Shown: positions 52,382 through 61,066 of the stretch, piece after piece
Layout of the letters: each line of letters starts with the position of its first letter
Numbering within the stretch: the stretch's first letter is position 1
IMG/VR virus record: IMGVR_UViG_3300032315_001657
Location: 1 to 64,000 of that record
DNA from: a virus
Length of the DNA stretch: 64,000 nt
Strand: one strand, 5' to 3'
Translations under genes and position numbers: made by a program
The notes under the pieces: model-generated
Databases searched by the model: none
Told to the model about the DNA's origin: nothing
What the model saw: the letters and a program-made list of their open reading frames with translations, nothing else

Positions 52382-54928
52382 GTGTATAGGAACGCATCAT
52401 ACAACCCTCGAGAAGGAACTGTCTTCTTACGGACATGGACTGAAGATGGAGATAGAATCGATACCGATGTCCCCTTCACTCCCTATCTCTTTACAGAGCA
52501 TAAGGACTCTAAAGACGCTACATCTATCTTCAAGACACCTCTTAAGAAGCATTATTTCAAAAATACCTTTGAACGTTCTAAGTTCGTTCAAGAAACTAAG
52601 AATCCGAGACTATTTGGTAATCTATCTGTAGACCAGCAATTCTTAGTTGATCAGTTTAAGGAAGATGTACATAAACCTGAATTTAGTCAATTCCCTCTTA
52701 AAGTATTCTTTATTGATATTGAGACCTACTCTCCAGGTGCCTTCCCTATACCGAAGTACGCTAAAGACCCAGTTAATCTTATAACAGTACTAGACACACT
52801 TAGCGGTAAAATACATACTTGGGGTCTAAGACAGGACTATAAACCTAAGCTTGACAATGTCACATATTATTGTTGTAAGACAGAAGGAGAGCTATTTGAG
52901 AGGTTTGTTAATTTCTGGAAAAAAGACCCTCCTGATATTTTAACAGGTTGGAATACTGAGCAGTTTGACATTCCCTATATTATTAACCGTGCTAAGAACT
53001 TACTTGGAGAAGACTTTATTAAACAGCTCTCTCCAGTAGGTCAGGTACATTATAGAGAGAACTTCGCTAAGTTTGGTAAAGAGATGGGTAGGTGGTATAT
53101 TTCTGGTGTTAGCTGTTTAGATTACATGGAAATTTACAAGACATATTCTAAGGGTGATAGAGAGTCTTTCTCTCTTAACTATATTTGTGAATACGAGCTT
53201 GGTGAAGGTAAACTTGCTATTAATGCTACAAACCTTTCTTCCCTATCTGAAACAGACTGGGAAAACTTTGTAGATTATAATATTCAAGACGTTGATCTAC
53301 TTCGTAAGTTAGAAGAGAAGCTAAACTACTTAAAAATTATTCGTTTGTTGTCTTATAAGGGGTGTACTAACTTCGAAAGAGCATTAGGAAAGGTATCTAT
53401 TGTAACTGGCGCTATGACTCTCCAGGCACAAAAGCAGGGATATGTTATACCTACCTTTAAAAACGAAACTACTAGGGAATCTTTAGAAGGGGGTTATGTA
53501 AGAGAGCCTGAAAGAGGTCTAAAGGAAGCTATTGTATCCTTTGACGTTAACTCTCTATACCCTAATACCATTATTACTCTTAATATTGGATCTGAGACTA
53601 AGCTTGGTAAAATTGTTACTGGAGACCCTGAGTACGATAAAGAGGTTGAAATTAAACTCGAGTCTGGTGGTATGTTTAAAGTAACTACTGCTAAACTGAA
53701 GAAGTTCTTGACTGATGAAAACGTGGCTCTATCAAAGGCTGGTGTTTTATATTCTCAAAAGTTTAAAGGGGTTTGTCCGAATCTAATTAATAGTATTTAC
53801 GATGAGCGAGTTTATGCTCGTAATGAAATGCTTAAACTAAAAAAGACAAAGCAGAAGGATAAAGATACCACTAGTAAGATTCAGTACTTTGATACCCTTC
53901 AATACACGTTAAAGATTCTTCTCAACTCCATCTACGGTACGTTTGCTAATAAGCACTCGGCCTTTATGGATATTGATAACGCTTCATCTATTACCCTAAC
54001 GGGTCAAGCAGTTGCTAAAGCGGGCGGAGCTATTATTAATGCTTGGGCTAAAGATAAGTTTGGAGTTACTGAGTCTCTTATCTTAGCAGGAGATACTGAC
54101 TCTCTATATACAACAATTCAACCTATTCTCAATAAACTTAAACTACCACTTGTTAAGGACGGCAATATTACAACCGAAGTCCATAAGATCGTAGATGCGA
54201 TGGAAAAGCATCTCAATACTGAGATTATTAACTGGGCTAAGGCTGATCTTAATTCTGCTGATCCTCGCTTTGTTTTTAAACGAGAAGCTATTGCTGATGT
54301 AGGTTCGTTCTTAATGAAGAAGCGTTATATTCTTCATATTTTGGATGAAGAAGGGGTTCCTACTAATAAGTTTAAATATGTAGGCGTTGAACTGGCTCGT
54401 TCAACAACCCCTAAGGAAGTTAAGGCCTTGATTAAGAAAACCATTGATACAGCGTTCTTAACCAAAGATGTTAAAAAGACTAACGAAGTCTTTCGAGAAG
54501 CTTACGATCACTTTAAAACTCTTGATATCTCTGAAGCGGCCTTTCGTAAAGCTGCTAAAGAGCTTGAGAAGTATTCTGCAGATGCCTCTTTACATAAATT
54601 TAATAAAGGCACACCCTGCCATGTTAAAGCTGCTTTGGCTTACAACTTTCTTCTCGAGAAAATGAATATACAGAAAAGATATGAGAAGATTACTTCCGGA
54701 CAAAAAATTAAGTTCTTCTATGCAATGAAAAACCCTTATGGTTTAGATGCCGTAGGGTTTAGTAGTGAGTATCCGAAGGAGTTTCACGAGATTAAGATTG
54801 ACTATGACAAGATGTTTGGTAAGATTGTTGTGCCACCTATTGAAGCAGTTTATGATGCAATTGGATGGAGGATACCTCAGATTGGTAAAGAGGTTCAAAC
54901 AGATTTATTTGATTTATTTGGAGACTAA
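52382..54928 (+). CDS. 43: Family B DNA polymerase gp43
   Basis: An 848-residue replicative polymerase from GTG 52382. The proofreading exonuclease has IDIET (D112, E114), LTGWNTEQFDIPY and a later YNIQDVDLL. Polymerase motif A SFDVNSLYPN (386-395), motif B KILLNSIYGTFAN, motif C GDTDS (D571, D573). Slightly shorter than T4 gp43 (898). It works with clamp gp45 (63763) and gp32. Confidence 0.95.
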   Translation: MYRNASYNPREGTVFLRTWTEDGDRIDTDVPFTPYLFTEHKDSKDATSIFKTPLKKHYFKNTFERSKFVQETKNPRLFGNLSVDQQFLVDQFKEDVHKPEFSQFPLKVFFIDIETYSPGAFPIPKYAKDPVNLITVLDTLSGKIHTWGLRQDYKPKLDNVTYYCCKTEGELFERFVNFWKKDPPDILTGWNTEQFDIPYIINRAKNLLGEDFIKQLSPVGQVHYRENFAKFGKEMGRWYISGVSCLDYMEIYKTYSKGDRESFSLNYICEYELGEGKLAINATNLSSLSETDWENFVDYNIQDVDLLRKLEEKLNYLKIIRLLSYKGCTNFERALGKVSIVTGAMTLQAQKQGYVIPTFKNETTRESLEGGYVREPERGLKEAIVSFDVNSLYPNTIITLNIGSETKLGKIVTGDPEYDKEVEIKLESGGMFKVTTAKLKKFLTDENVALSKAGVLYSQKFKGVCPNLINSIYDERVYARNEMLKLKKTKQKDKDTTSKIQYFDTLQYTLKILLNSIYGTFANKHSAFMDIDNASSITLTGQAVAKAGGAIINAWAKDKFGVTESLILAGDTDSLYTTIQPILNKLKLPLVKDGNITTEVHKIVDAMEKHLNTEIINWAKADLNSADPRFVFKREAIADVGSFLMKKRYILHILDEEGVPTNKFKYVGVELARSTTPKEVKALIKKTIDTAFLTKDVKKTNEVFREAYDHFKTLDISEAAFRKAAKELEKYSADASLHKFNKGTPCHVKAALAYNFLLEKMNIQKRYEKITSGQKIKFFYAMKNPYGLDAVGFSSEYPKEFHEIKIDYDKMFGKIVVPPIEAVYDAIGWRIPQIGKEVQTDLFDLFGD

Positions 54929-54943
54929 TTTATACTTTTAACC

Positions 54944-55774
54944 ATGCTTATTTCACATGAAACGCCTGTCTCGTTGTTGCCTTATTCCTGGGGATACAAT
55001 GATTATGATTACTGCTTAGTACATTTGTTACCCGAGAATCAAAAGTACAAAGATTTCTACTTTAAGTCTGTAGAGTATGGACGTAGAGTTCTACTTGATA
55101 ATTCTATCTTTGAATTAGGTACATCCTTTGACCCTGAGCAATTTGCTTACTGGGTTAAAGAGCTTAAACCCTTTGAGTATGTTATACCTGATGTCTTAGA
55201 AGATACTGAAGGTACTTGTGTATCTATGGATAACTTCCTATCGAAGTATTCTGATCTCCCTGGTCGTAAGATTGGGGTGGTGCAGGGTAAAACTTATCAA
55301 GAACTTATCGATTGCTATGATTATATTGCACCAAAGGTAGACAAAGTAGCTATCTCGTTTGATTATTCTTATTATCTTGAGAATTGTGATTGGTCGCAAA
55401 TTAATGTACCTGGCTTTGTTAAGGGACAAGAAGAAAACAAATGGCTCAAATATGCCGTAGGAAGAGTTCAACTACTGGATAATCTTTATGATGATGATGT
55501 ACTTGATGTAAATAAACCTCACCATTTACTTGGTGCCTCTCTACCTTGGGAATTTGCTCTTTATTCTGAAAACTTCTTATCTGAGTATATTGAAACAATT
55601 GATACATCAAACCCGATTGTAGCAGGTATTTTAGGAAAGAAATATGAACCTGAGTTTGGTTTATCGGAAAAGTGGTCAGTAAAGCTTGTTGACTTTATTG
55701 ATGCTGAATTAACTGAGCAGCAAATTACTAATTCGTTTTGGAACATTACTCAATTTAAAAAGCTATGTCGATAA
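54944..55774 (+). CDS. dpdA: DpdA-like DNA/tRNA guanine transglycosylase family protein
   Basis: A 276-residue protein resembling the TGT superfamily branch used by phages to exchange guanine in DNA for a 7-deazaguanine base: VLLDNSIFELG (49-59), YVIPDVLEDTEGT (79-91) and KIGVVQGKTYQEL (about 109-121). DNS and the Asp in PDV are likely active-site elements. It lies between the polymerase and a formyltransferase, which it overlaps by 10 bases, and near queF. Activity is inferred from context and weak motif likeness. Confidence 0.7.
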   Translation: MLISHETPVSLLPYSWGYNDYDYCLVHLLPENQKYKDFYFKSVEYGRRVLLDNSIFELGTSFDPEQFAYWVKELKPFEYVIPDVLEDTEGTCVSMDNFLSKYSDLPGRKIGVVQGKTYQELIDCYDYIAPKVDKVAISFDYSYYLENCDWSQINVPGFVKGQEENKWLKYAVGRVQLLDNLYDDDVLDVNKPHHLLGASLPWEFALYSENFLSEYIETIDTSNPIVAGILGKKYEPEFGLSEKWSVKLVDFIDAELTEQQITNSFWNITQFKKLCR

Positions 55775-56313
55775 AAAAGCCCTGGGTTACTTTATTTTCT
55801 CAGACAGGTTCCGAAATTTACAAGATATCTAAAAAACTTGAACGAGTTCCTGATATTATTGTAACTAATAAACCAAAAGATAAAATTCTTGAAATTAACC
55901 CTAACCTATCTGAAGAGTATCTAGATAGGTTTGTATGGTTACCTAAAAAACCAACTGTAGAAGATTACAAACATGCTATTCCAGAAAGAGCTTTAGTGAC
56001 CCTTCACGGATGGTTAAGAATTATACCGCCTGAAGTATGTGGGCTGTTTGAGATTTATAATTTACACCCAGCGCCTATACATCTTGAAGGTTATGAAAAA
56101 TACAAAGGAAAAGATCCTCAAGTCAGAATCTTCGAAGATAAAGCAAAGTATTCTGGAAACGTAATTCATGAATGTATCCCGGAATTAGATGCCGGAAAAA
56201 TATTAGCTAAAAATCAGTTTGATGTATCTGGCTTTGATTTAGATATGGTGTTTAAATTAACTCATGCAAAAGCTTCTGAACTTTGGAGTAGCTTTTTAAA
56301 GGATAGAGTTTAA
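55765..56313 (+). CDS. Formyltransferase (PurN/Fmt-like)
   Basis: A 182-residue formyl-tetrahydrofolate-dependent transferase domain. The catalytic triad is present: YNLHPAP (N99, H101) and ELDAGKI (D142), with LHGWLRIIPPEV as the preceding strand. It lacks tRNA-binding or other extra domains. Translationally coupled to the DpdA-like gene, which points to formylation of the modified base, such as the aminomethyl group of preQ1; formylated preQ1 has been reported in phage DNA. Phage PurN is an alternative. Confidence 0.75.
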   Translation: MSIKKPWVTLFSQTGSEIYKISKKLERVPDIIVTNKPKDKILEINPNLSEEYLDRFVWLPKKPTVEDYKHAIPERALVTLHGWLRIIPPEVCGLFEIYNLHPAPIHLEGYEKYKGKDPQVRIFEDKAKYSGNVIHECIPELDAGKILAKNQFDVSGFDLDMVFKLTHAKASELWSSFLKDRV

Positions 56314-56325
56314 TATTAAGAAGTC

Positions 56326-56871
56326 ATGAGAGTTTCATTCACAGGTGCTCAGAGTACTGGTAAGACTACTTTACTCAACAAGTGTAAAGAAGTATACAAA
56401 GACTATAAATTTGTTGATGAGGTAACACGTTATGTTCGTAAGACGTATGATGTTAAGATTAATGAGATTGGTGGAACTGAAACTCAACTGTATATTTTAG
56501 CAGAACATATTAAGAATCATTTAAAGCCAGATGAAAATTTGATACTTGATCGTTGTATATTAGATGGCTATGTTTATACAAAATATCAGGTAGAGAATAG
56601 AAAAGTTTCAGAACAAGTCTTACAGGCTTTTAATGGAGTATTTGCTGTTTTAATTGATAAGTTGGATTATATTTTTTATACTGATCCATCTGATGTAAAA
56701 TTAGTTGATGATGGTGAACGTTCAGTGGATTATAATTTTAGATGCGATATAATTGATATATTTGAAGATCTTATTTCGTATAAGATGTCTCCGAAGAATA
56801 GAGAGAAAGTAGTTCGTCTCAGCGGTACTGTAGAAGAAAGAATGAAAACTATAGAAAAATATTTAAAATAA
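56326..56871 (+). CDS. P-loop kinase-like protein (NadR/AAA_28 type)
   Basis: A 181-residue protein with Walker A GAQSTGKTT (7-15) and LDRCILDGYVYT (about 77-88), like the protein at 27133 next to queE. Such folds phosphorylate nucleosides or nucleotides. It lies between the formyltransferase and queF, with its stop overlapping the queF start by one base. Substrate unknown. Confidence 0.72.
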   Translation: MRVSFTGAQSTGKTTLLNKCKEVYKDYKFVDEVTRYVRKTYDVKINEIGGTETQLYILAEHIKNHLKPDENLILDRCILDGYVYTKYQVENRKVSEQVLQAFNGVFAVLIDKLDYIFYTDPSDVKLVDDGERSVDYNFRCDIIDIFEDLISYKMSPKNREKVVRLSGTVEERMKTIEKYLK

Positions 56872-57815
56872 TGAATACAAACCTAAATGATATTGCCTCT
56901 AAGACCTTAGGGTCTTCAGCCTCATACGCCATCTATACAGACCGTTATGATGCTTCACTTCTTAACCCAATGCCTCGAAAGCTAGCTCGCGAAGGATGGG
57001 GTATTAAAGGAGATGAATTTGTAGGCTGGGATACATGGCACTGTCATGAAGCAACCTTTCTTCTTGATAATGGTGCACCAGTTGCTGGAACATTAAAGTA
57101 TGTTTACTCTTCTGATTCAAAGTATATGGTAGAATCTAAGTCTGCTAAACTATATCTTAATACTTTTGATATGTGTAAGATGGGCCAAACTATAGATACA
57201 GCAATTCAAAATTACGAACTACAAGTTAAAGCAGATTTAGAAAAAGTTTTAGAAACAGAAGTATCTGTTAAATTCTTTAAGTCGGGTGAAGACTCCCAAG
57301 GCATCTTCCCTATGTCAGGGTATATTGACCTTCAAGGGTTCTTAGATAAGAGTTTAGAAGATTTAGAAATTACAGACTACAGTGCTGAACGTAATCATTT
57401 AGAGTTTGAAAAAGTAAATTTTGCAGGTATTGGTTATAGTGCAAAAGATAATAAAAAGATTTATGTTAATAAGTTCTTTACAAATGCTTTAAGATCTCGC
57501 TGCAGACACACTAAACAAAAAGATACGGGTACAGCTTTTATCTCTGTTAATACTCTCGATTGCACACTTATTCCGTCGTCTCTATTTAAACAGATTGTAT
57601 CCTTAAGAGAGATTAATGAATTCCATGAGTTCTGTGCTGAAAAACTTTATACAGAAATTATGAAATACCCTGAGGTTGAGTCCTGTTGTGTAACGTTACT
57701 TTACGCACGTAGAGGCTCTCTTGATATTAATCCTTGCAGGGCAACTACTCTTAATATGCTACCACCAGTACTTATCAATCCGAAATACTATACTAATAAG
57801 GCAATGGGACAGTAG
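56871..57815 (+). CDS. queF: 7-cyano-7-deazaguanine (preQ0) reductase QueF
   Basis: A 314-residue, long-form QueF. ESKSAK (88-93) is the substrate-binding block, ALRSRCRHTKQKDTG (206-220) carries the catalytic Cys 211, and FHEFCAE (251-257) supplies the conserved His-Glu. QueF reduces the nitrile of preQ0 to the aminomethyl of preQ1 with NADPH. Its presence indicates that preQ1 (or a derivative) is the base made. QueC, which makes preQ0 from CDG, is not in the window. Confidence 0.88.
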   Translation: MNTNLNDIASKTLGSSASYAIYTDRYDASLLNPMPRKLAREGWGIKGDEFVGWDTWHCHEATFLLDNGAPVAGTLKYVYSSDSKYMVESKSAKLYLNTFDMCKMGQTIDTAIQNYELQVKADLEKVLETEVSVKFFKSGEDSQGIFPMSGYIDLQGFLDKSLEDLEITDYSAERNHLEFEKVNFAGIGYSAKDNKKIYVNKFFTNALRSRCRHTKQKDTGTAFISVNTLDCTLIPSSLFKQIVSLREINEFHEFCAEKLYTEIMKYPEVESCCVTLLYARRGSLDINPCRATTLNMLPPVLINPKYYTNKAMGQ

Positions 57816-57847
57816 ATTTTTGAATTCGTTTTGATTTAATATAATTT

Positions 57848-58222
57848 ATGAGTAATACAGAAAACAAAATTGTGGTGTTCTTCGATTCCGTCGGTAGAAC
57901 AATCCTTGGTGAAAGACTAGAAGACAAGACAACAAACGAGGTTCTCACTATTAAGAACCCTGCTGTTGTTCATATTATGCCTAACCAACAAAGCGGGCAA
58001 TTGCAGCTTCAAATTCTTCCTTTATTCTTTAAAGAGTTTTTAGCTGATAAAGATACTGGTACGGTTTGGAATTACAGCCGAGCTAATATTACTGAAGCTG
58101 TGGATGTAACATTTGATTTCAAACTAGAAGCACAATACCGTCAGATCTTTGCAGCAGGTCCAGCACCAGCTCCTCAACAACCACAAGGCTCACCTGAAGT
58201 AATAAAGTTGTTTGATGATTGA
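57848..58222 (+). CDS. Small beta-barrel protein with acidic tail
   Basis: A 124-residue protein. Residues 5-95 have the strand pattern of an Sm-like or SH3-like barrel (KIVVFFDSVGRTILGE, then VVHIMPNQQSGQLQLQILPL). A Pro/Gln linker and the acidic end VIKLFDD follow, similar in kind to the C-terminal peptides of SSB proteins. It lies just before uvsX and is common in this position in T4-like marine phages; function unknown. Confidence 0.6.
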   Translation: MSNTENKIVVFFDSVGRTILGERLEDKTTNEVLTIKNPAVVHIMPNQQSGQLQLQILPLFFKEFLADKDTGTVWNYSRANITEAVDVTFDFKLEAQYRQIFAAGPAPAPQQPQGSPEVIKLFDD

Positions 58223-58226
58223 TAGG

Positions 58227-58254
58227 TTGCATTACCGTAAGGTTCCTGCACAAT
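58227..58254 (+). promoter_or_regulatory. Sigma70-like promoter with GGTTCC spacer
   Basis: TTGCAT, 16-base spacer with GGTTCC at 58241-58246, CACAAT. The -10 ends 6 bases before the ATG of uvsX. Confidence 0.5.
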
Positions 58255-58260
58255 AGATAT

Positions 58261-59367
58261 ATGGCAAAAAAGACAAATACCTTAGACGGTCTCAAAGACA
58301 TTTTTAAGTCTGTTGACGATTTAAACCCTGATGCAGCTATTTTAGAAGCATCTACTCTTTCAACAGCAGATGAGTGGATTGATACTGGTTCATATGCTTT
58401 AAATGCTATTATTTCAGGCTCTATGTATAAAGGTATACCTGTAGGTAGAATCTCAGGATTTTCAGGTCCGTCAATGGCCGGTAAGACTCTTATTATGAAT
58501 AAGATTATGGCTAATGCTCAAAAAGAAGGCTTTATTGCTGTGATTTGGGATTCTGAAGTAGCAGTAGATAAAAAAGGAGCTGAGGCTATTGGTATGGATG
58601 CATCTCGTACTAAGTACTACCCTGTTGAGACGATTGAAGATTGTCGTAACCAAATTTGTGCATTTCTAGATAACGTTATTAAGGCTGATAACCCCGAGCT
58701 TAAATTTATCATATCAATCGATTCTTTAGGTAACCTAGCTTCTGCAAAAGAAATTAGAGATACCGCTTCTAACAAAGATGCTTCTGATGTCGGACAAAGA
58801 GCTAAGGCTATTAAGTCTATGATGCGGGTTCTTACATATAAGGCTGCTAAGGCTCGGGTACCCATCCTTTTCTCCAACCACGTCTATGATTCAATGGAGA
58901 TGTTTCCTACTCTGGTAAAAACCCAATCAGGAGGCAAAGGACCAATTTATCTTGCCTCTGTATTAGTACAGCTTAGTACTAAGAATGAAAAGGTGTCTGA
59001 TAACCCAAATGAGAATTCAGTAGCTATTGCCCATAATATCTCGGGAGTTACATTGGGTGCACTAACGATTAAAAACCGTTTTGTACCTAACTATCTTAAA
59101 ACTGAATTGTATCTTAATTTTAAAACTGGTCTAGATAAACATACCGGTCTTTTTGAAATCGCAGAGGCTTTTCAAGTTATTGAAAAACCAGGCCGTACTG
59201 TTATGTTCAATGGGGAGTCTTTAGGTTACCGTAAAGATCTTGAAAAGAATCCAGAGTTCTGGGCTAAAGTTATGCCTAAACTCGAAGAGGTTCTTCAAGA
59301 AAAACTTTGCTATGGCGGCGGTGATACATCAGTTGATATTAAAGAAGAAGTCGATAATATTGATTAA
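58261..59367 (+). CDS. uvsX: UvsX RecA-like recombinase
   Basis: A 368-residue recombinase from ATG 58261, chosen because the promoter ends at 58254. Walker A GPSMAGKT (69-76), Walker B FIISIDSLGNL, and the L1/L2 regions around VGQRAKAIKSMMR and KTQSGGKG. It drives strand invasion with UvsY and gp32. Its last base is the first of gene 41. Confidence 0.92.
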   Translation: MAKKTNTLDGLKDIFKSVDDLNPDAAILEASTLSTADEWIDTGSYALNAIISGSMYKGIPVGRISGFSGPSMAGKTLIMNKIMANAQKEGFIAVIWDSEVAVDKKGAEAIGMDASRTKYYPVETIEDCRNQICAFLDNVIKADNPELKFIISIDSLGNLASAKEIRDTASNKDASDVGQRAKAIKSMMRVLTYKAAKARVPILFSNHVYDSMEMFPTLVKTQSGGKGPIYLASVLVQLSTKNEKVSDNPNENSVAIAHNISGVTLGALTIKNRFVPNYLKTELYLNFKTGLDKHTGLFEIAEAFQVIEKPGRTVMFNGESLGYRKDLEKNPEFWAKVMPKLEEVLQEKLCYGGGDTSVDIKEEVDNID

Positions 59368-60716
59368 TGTCTTCGAAACTTGATCTCGACTATTACGAGA
59401 ATATCATACTCTTTAACTCTCTCCTGAGTCAAGAGTACCTTTCCTCAATAATAGAGCATACCGATCCTGAATACTTTAGTGATCGAATCGTTAAGACAAT
59501 ATTCAAAGCTATTGTATCTTACTTTAATGAGAGAGGTCAATGCCCTACAGCTACTGAACTTAAATCTCGCTTAACAACTGAAGAAGAGAAAAAAGCCTTT
59601 AATGAAGTAGCTTCTAAGTTTAAAGAGTTTGATACTAACTTTAATAAAGAAGAGTTACTAAACAATACAGAGCGCTTTCTTAAAGAACGCTGTTTATATA
59701 AGACGATTGTTGAAACAGCTGAGAAGTATGCTCAGGGTAAAGCTGATCCTGCTGAGACGCTTAGAGACTTCGAAAAGGCTTACAATATTAATTTAGCAGA
59801 AGATATCGGTTCTTGGTATTTCGAAGATATTGATGAACATATTAAAGAACTTACCAAGATTTATAATCCTATACCTACAGGGTGGAAGTTTTTAGATGAA
59901 AGACTTGAAGGTGGGTTGTTCGCTAAAACATTAACTTGTTTAGTTGGTCAGGTCAATGTAGGTAAGAGTATATTTTTAGGTAACTTAGCTGCTAATATGG
60001 TAATGAGGGGTAAGAACACCCTTTTAATATCGCTTGAAATGTCTGAGTTTATGTATGCTAAGAGAGTAAGTACTCAGCTAACTCAAATACCTCATAGTGA
60101 TTTAAAAGTCTATACTGACGAACTCAAACAACAGATCGGGCACTTACATAAGCAACTTGATTCAAAGCTTATTATTAAAGAGTATGCACCAAAGACTGTA
60201 ACAGTTCGTCATATTGATGGTTATATCGGGAAGTTAAAACATAAAGGGTTTGTACCTGAAGTTGTTGTTATTGATTATATCAATCTTCTTAAACCTACTT
60301 CTAAAAATTTAAACTCATATGCTGAAATTAAAGAGATAGCCGAACAGCTTAGAGCTCTTTCCTTTAAGCATAGCATACCCTTTGTAACTGCATCTCAGTT
60401 AAATAGGGGTGCATTTAATACAGTATCCCCTGGCATGGAAGGCATTTCAGAAAGTATTGGGCTGGCTGCTACATGTGACGTTATTTGTTCTCTTTGGCAG
60501 GAAGCTGAAGATAAAGAATTAGGACTCATTCACCTCGGTATGCAGAAGAATCGCTTTGGTGTTAATTACGGTCACTGTACCTTTAAGGTCAAATATGAAA
60601 CGTTAACTCTTACAGAAGTTAACCCGGATCACTTTGCACAGGAAAATACCCAGCAGGCGGTACAAGAGGCTGAAAATACTTTAACAAAGTTAACAGAAGA
60701 AAAAAGCACACCTTAA
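59367..60716 (+). CDS. 41: Replicative DNA helicase gp41 (DnaB-like)
   Basis: A 449-residue hexameric helicase. Walker A GQVNVGKS (194-201), Walker B VVVIDYINLL, and the DnaB-type H4 motif ASQLNRG. The N-terminal 150 residues are the helical primase-interacting part. It overlaps uvsX by one base. Partner of the gp61-like primase and the gp59-like loader. Confidence 0.92.
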   Translation: MSSKLDLDYYENIILFNSLLSQEYLSSIIEHTDPEYFSDRIVKTIFKAIVSYFNERGQCPTATELKSRLTTEEEKKAFNEVASKFKEFDTNFNKEELLNNTERFLKERCLYKTIVETAEKYAQGKADPAETLRDFEKAYNINLAEDIGSWYFEDIDEHIKELTKIYNPIPTGWKFLDERLEGGLFAKTLTCLVGQVNVGKSIFLGNLAANMVMRGKNTLLISLEMSEFMYAKRVSTQLTQIPHSDLKVYTDELKQQIGHLHKQLDSKLIIKEYAPKTVTVRHIDGYIGKLKHKGFVPEVVVIDYINLLKPTSKNLNSYAEIKEIAEQLRALSFKHSIPFVTASQLNRGAFNTVSPGMEGISESIGLAATCDVICSLWQEAEDKELGLIHLGMQKNRFGVNYGHCTFKVKYETLTLTEVNPDHFAQENTQQAVQEAENTLTKLTEEKSTP

Positions 60717-60757
60717 CTTGATTAATAGCATTTTATGTAGTAAATACTCTACATCAG

Positions 60758-61066
60758 ATGTTTAACGAAAAAGTCCTTAATGACTTTAACTCCAGAACTA
60801 ACCCTTTAAGTCAAATTTGTACCAAAGAGTATATTCTCGGGGTATTTAAATTCGGCTCTTACCTTTCTATTATTCATAATAAAAGACTTAACCCATCTGC
60901 AATTTTTGTATGTGTTTTAGAAAACAGAGAAATAAGAGATATGTTTGTGGAAATTACACATTCAGACTCTGTACACGAAGCTTTACTTGGCCTGTTGCAA
61001 TTATACCCCCCGCTATTAAAATCGAAGAACACCAAACGGTTGTTTAAGAAATCAATAGCAAAATGA
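60758..61066 (+). CDS. Hypothetical protein between helicase and helicase loader
   Basis: A 102-residue basic, mostly helical protein. By position (between 41 and 59) it could be a small replication or late-transcription accessory such as gp33, but I see no convincing likeness to gp33. TTGATT-like and AT-rich sequence upstream may be a weak promoter. The stop overlaps the next start by 4 bases. Confidence 0.55.
   Translation: MFNEKVLNDFNSRTNPLSQICTKEYILGVFKFGSYLSIIHNKRLNPSAIFVCVLENREIRDMFVEITHSDSVHEALLGLLQLYPPLLKSKNTKRLFKKSIAK

Noticed and set aside
60758-61066. Assignment as late co-activator gp33
   Set aside because: Position would allow it, but no sequence likeness to gp33 was visible, so it was left as hypothetical.
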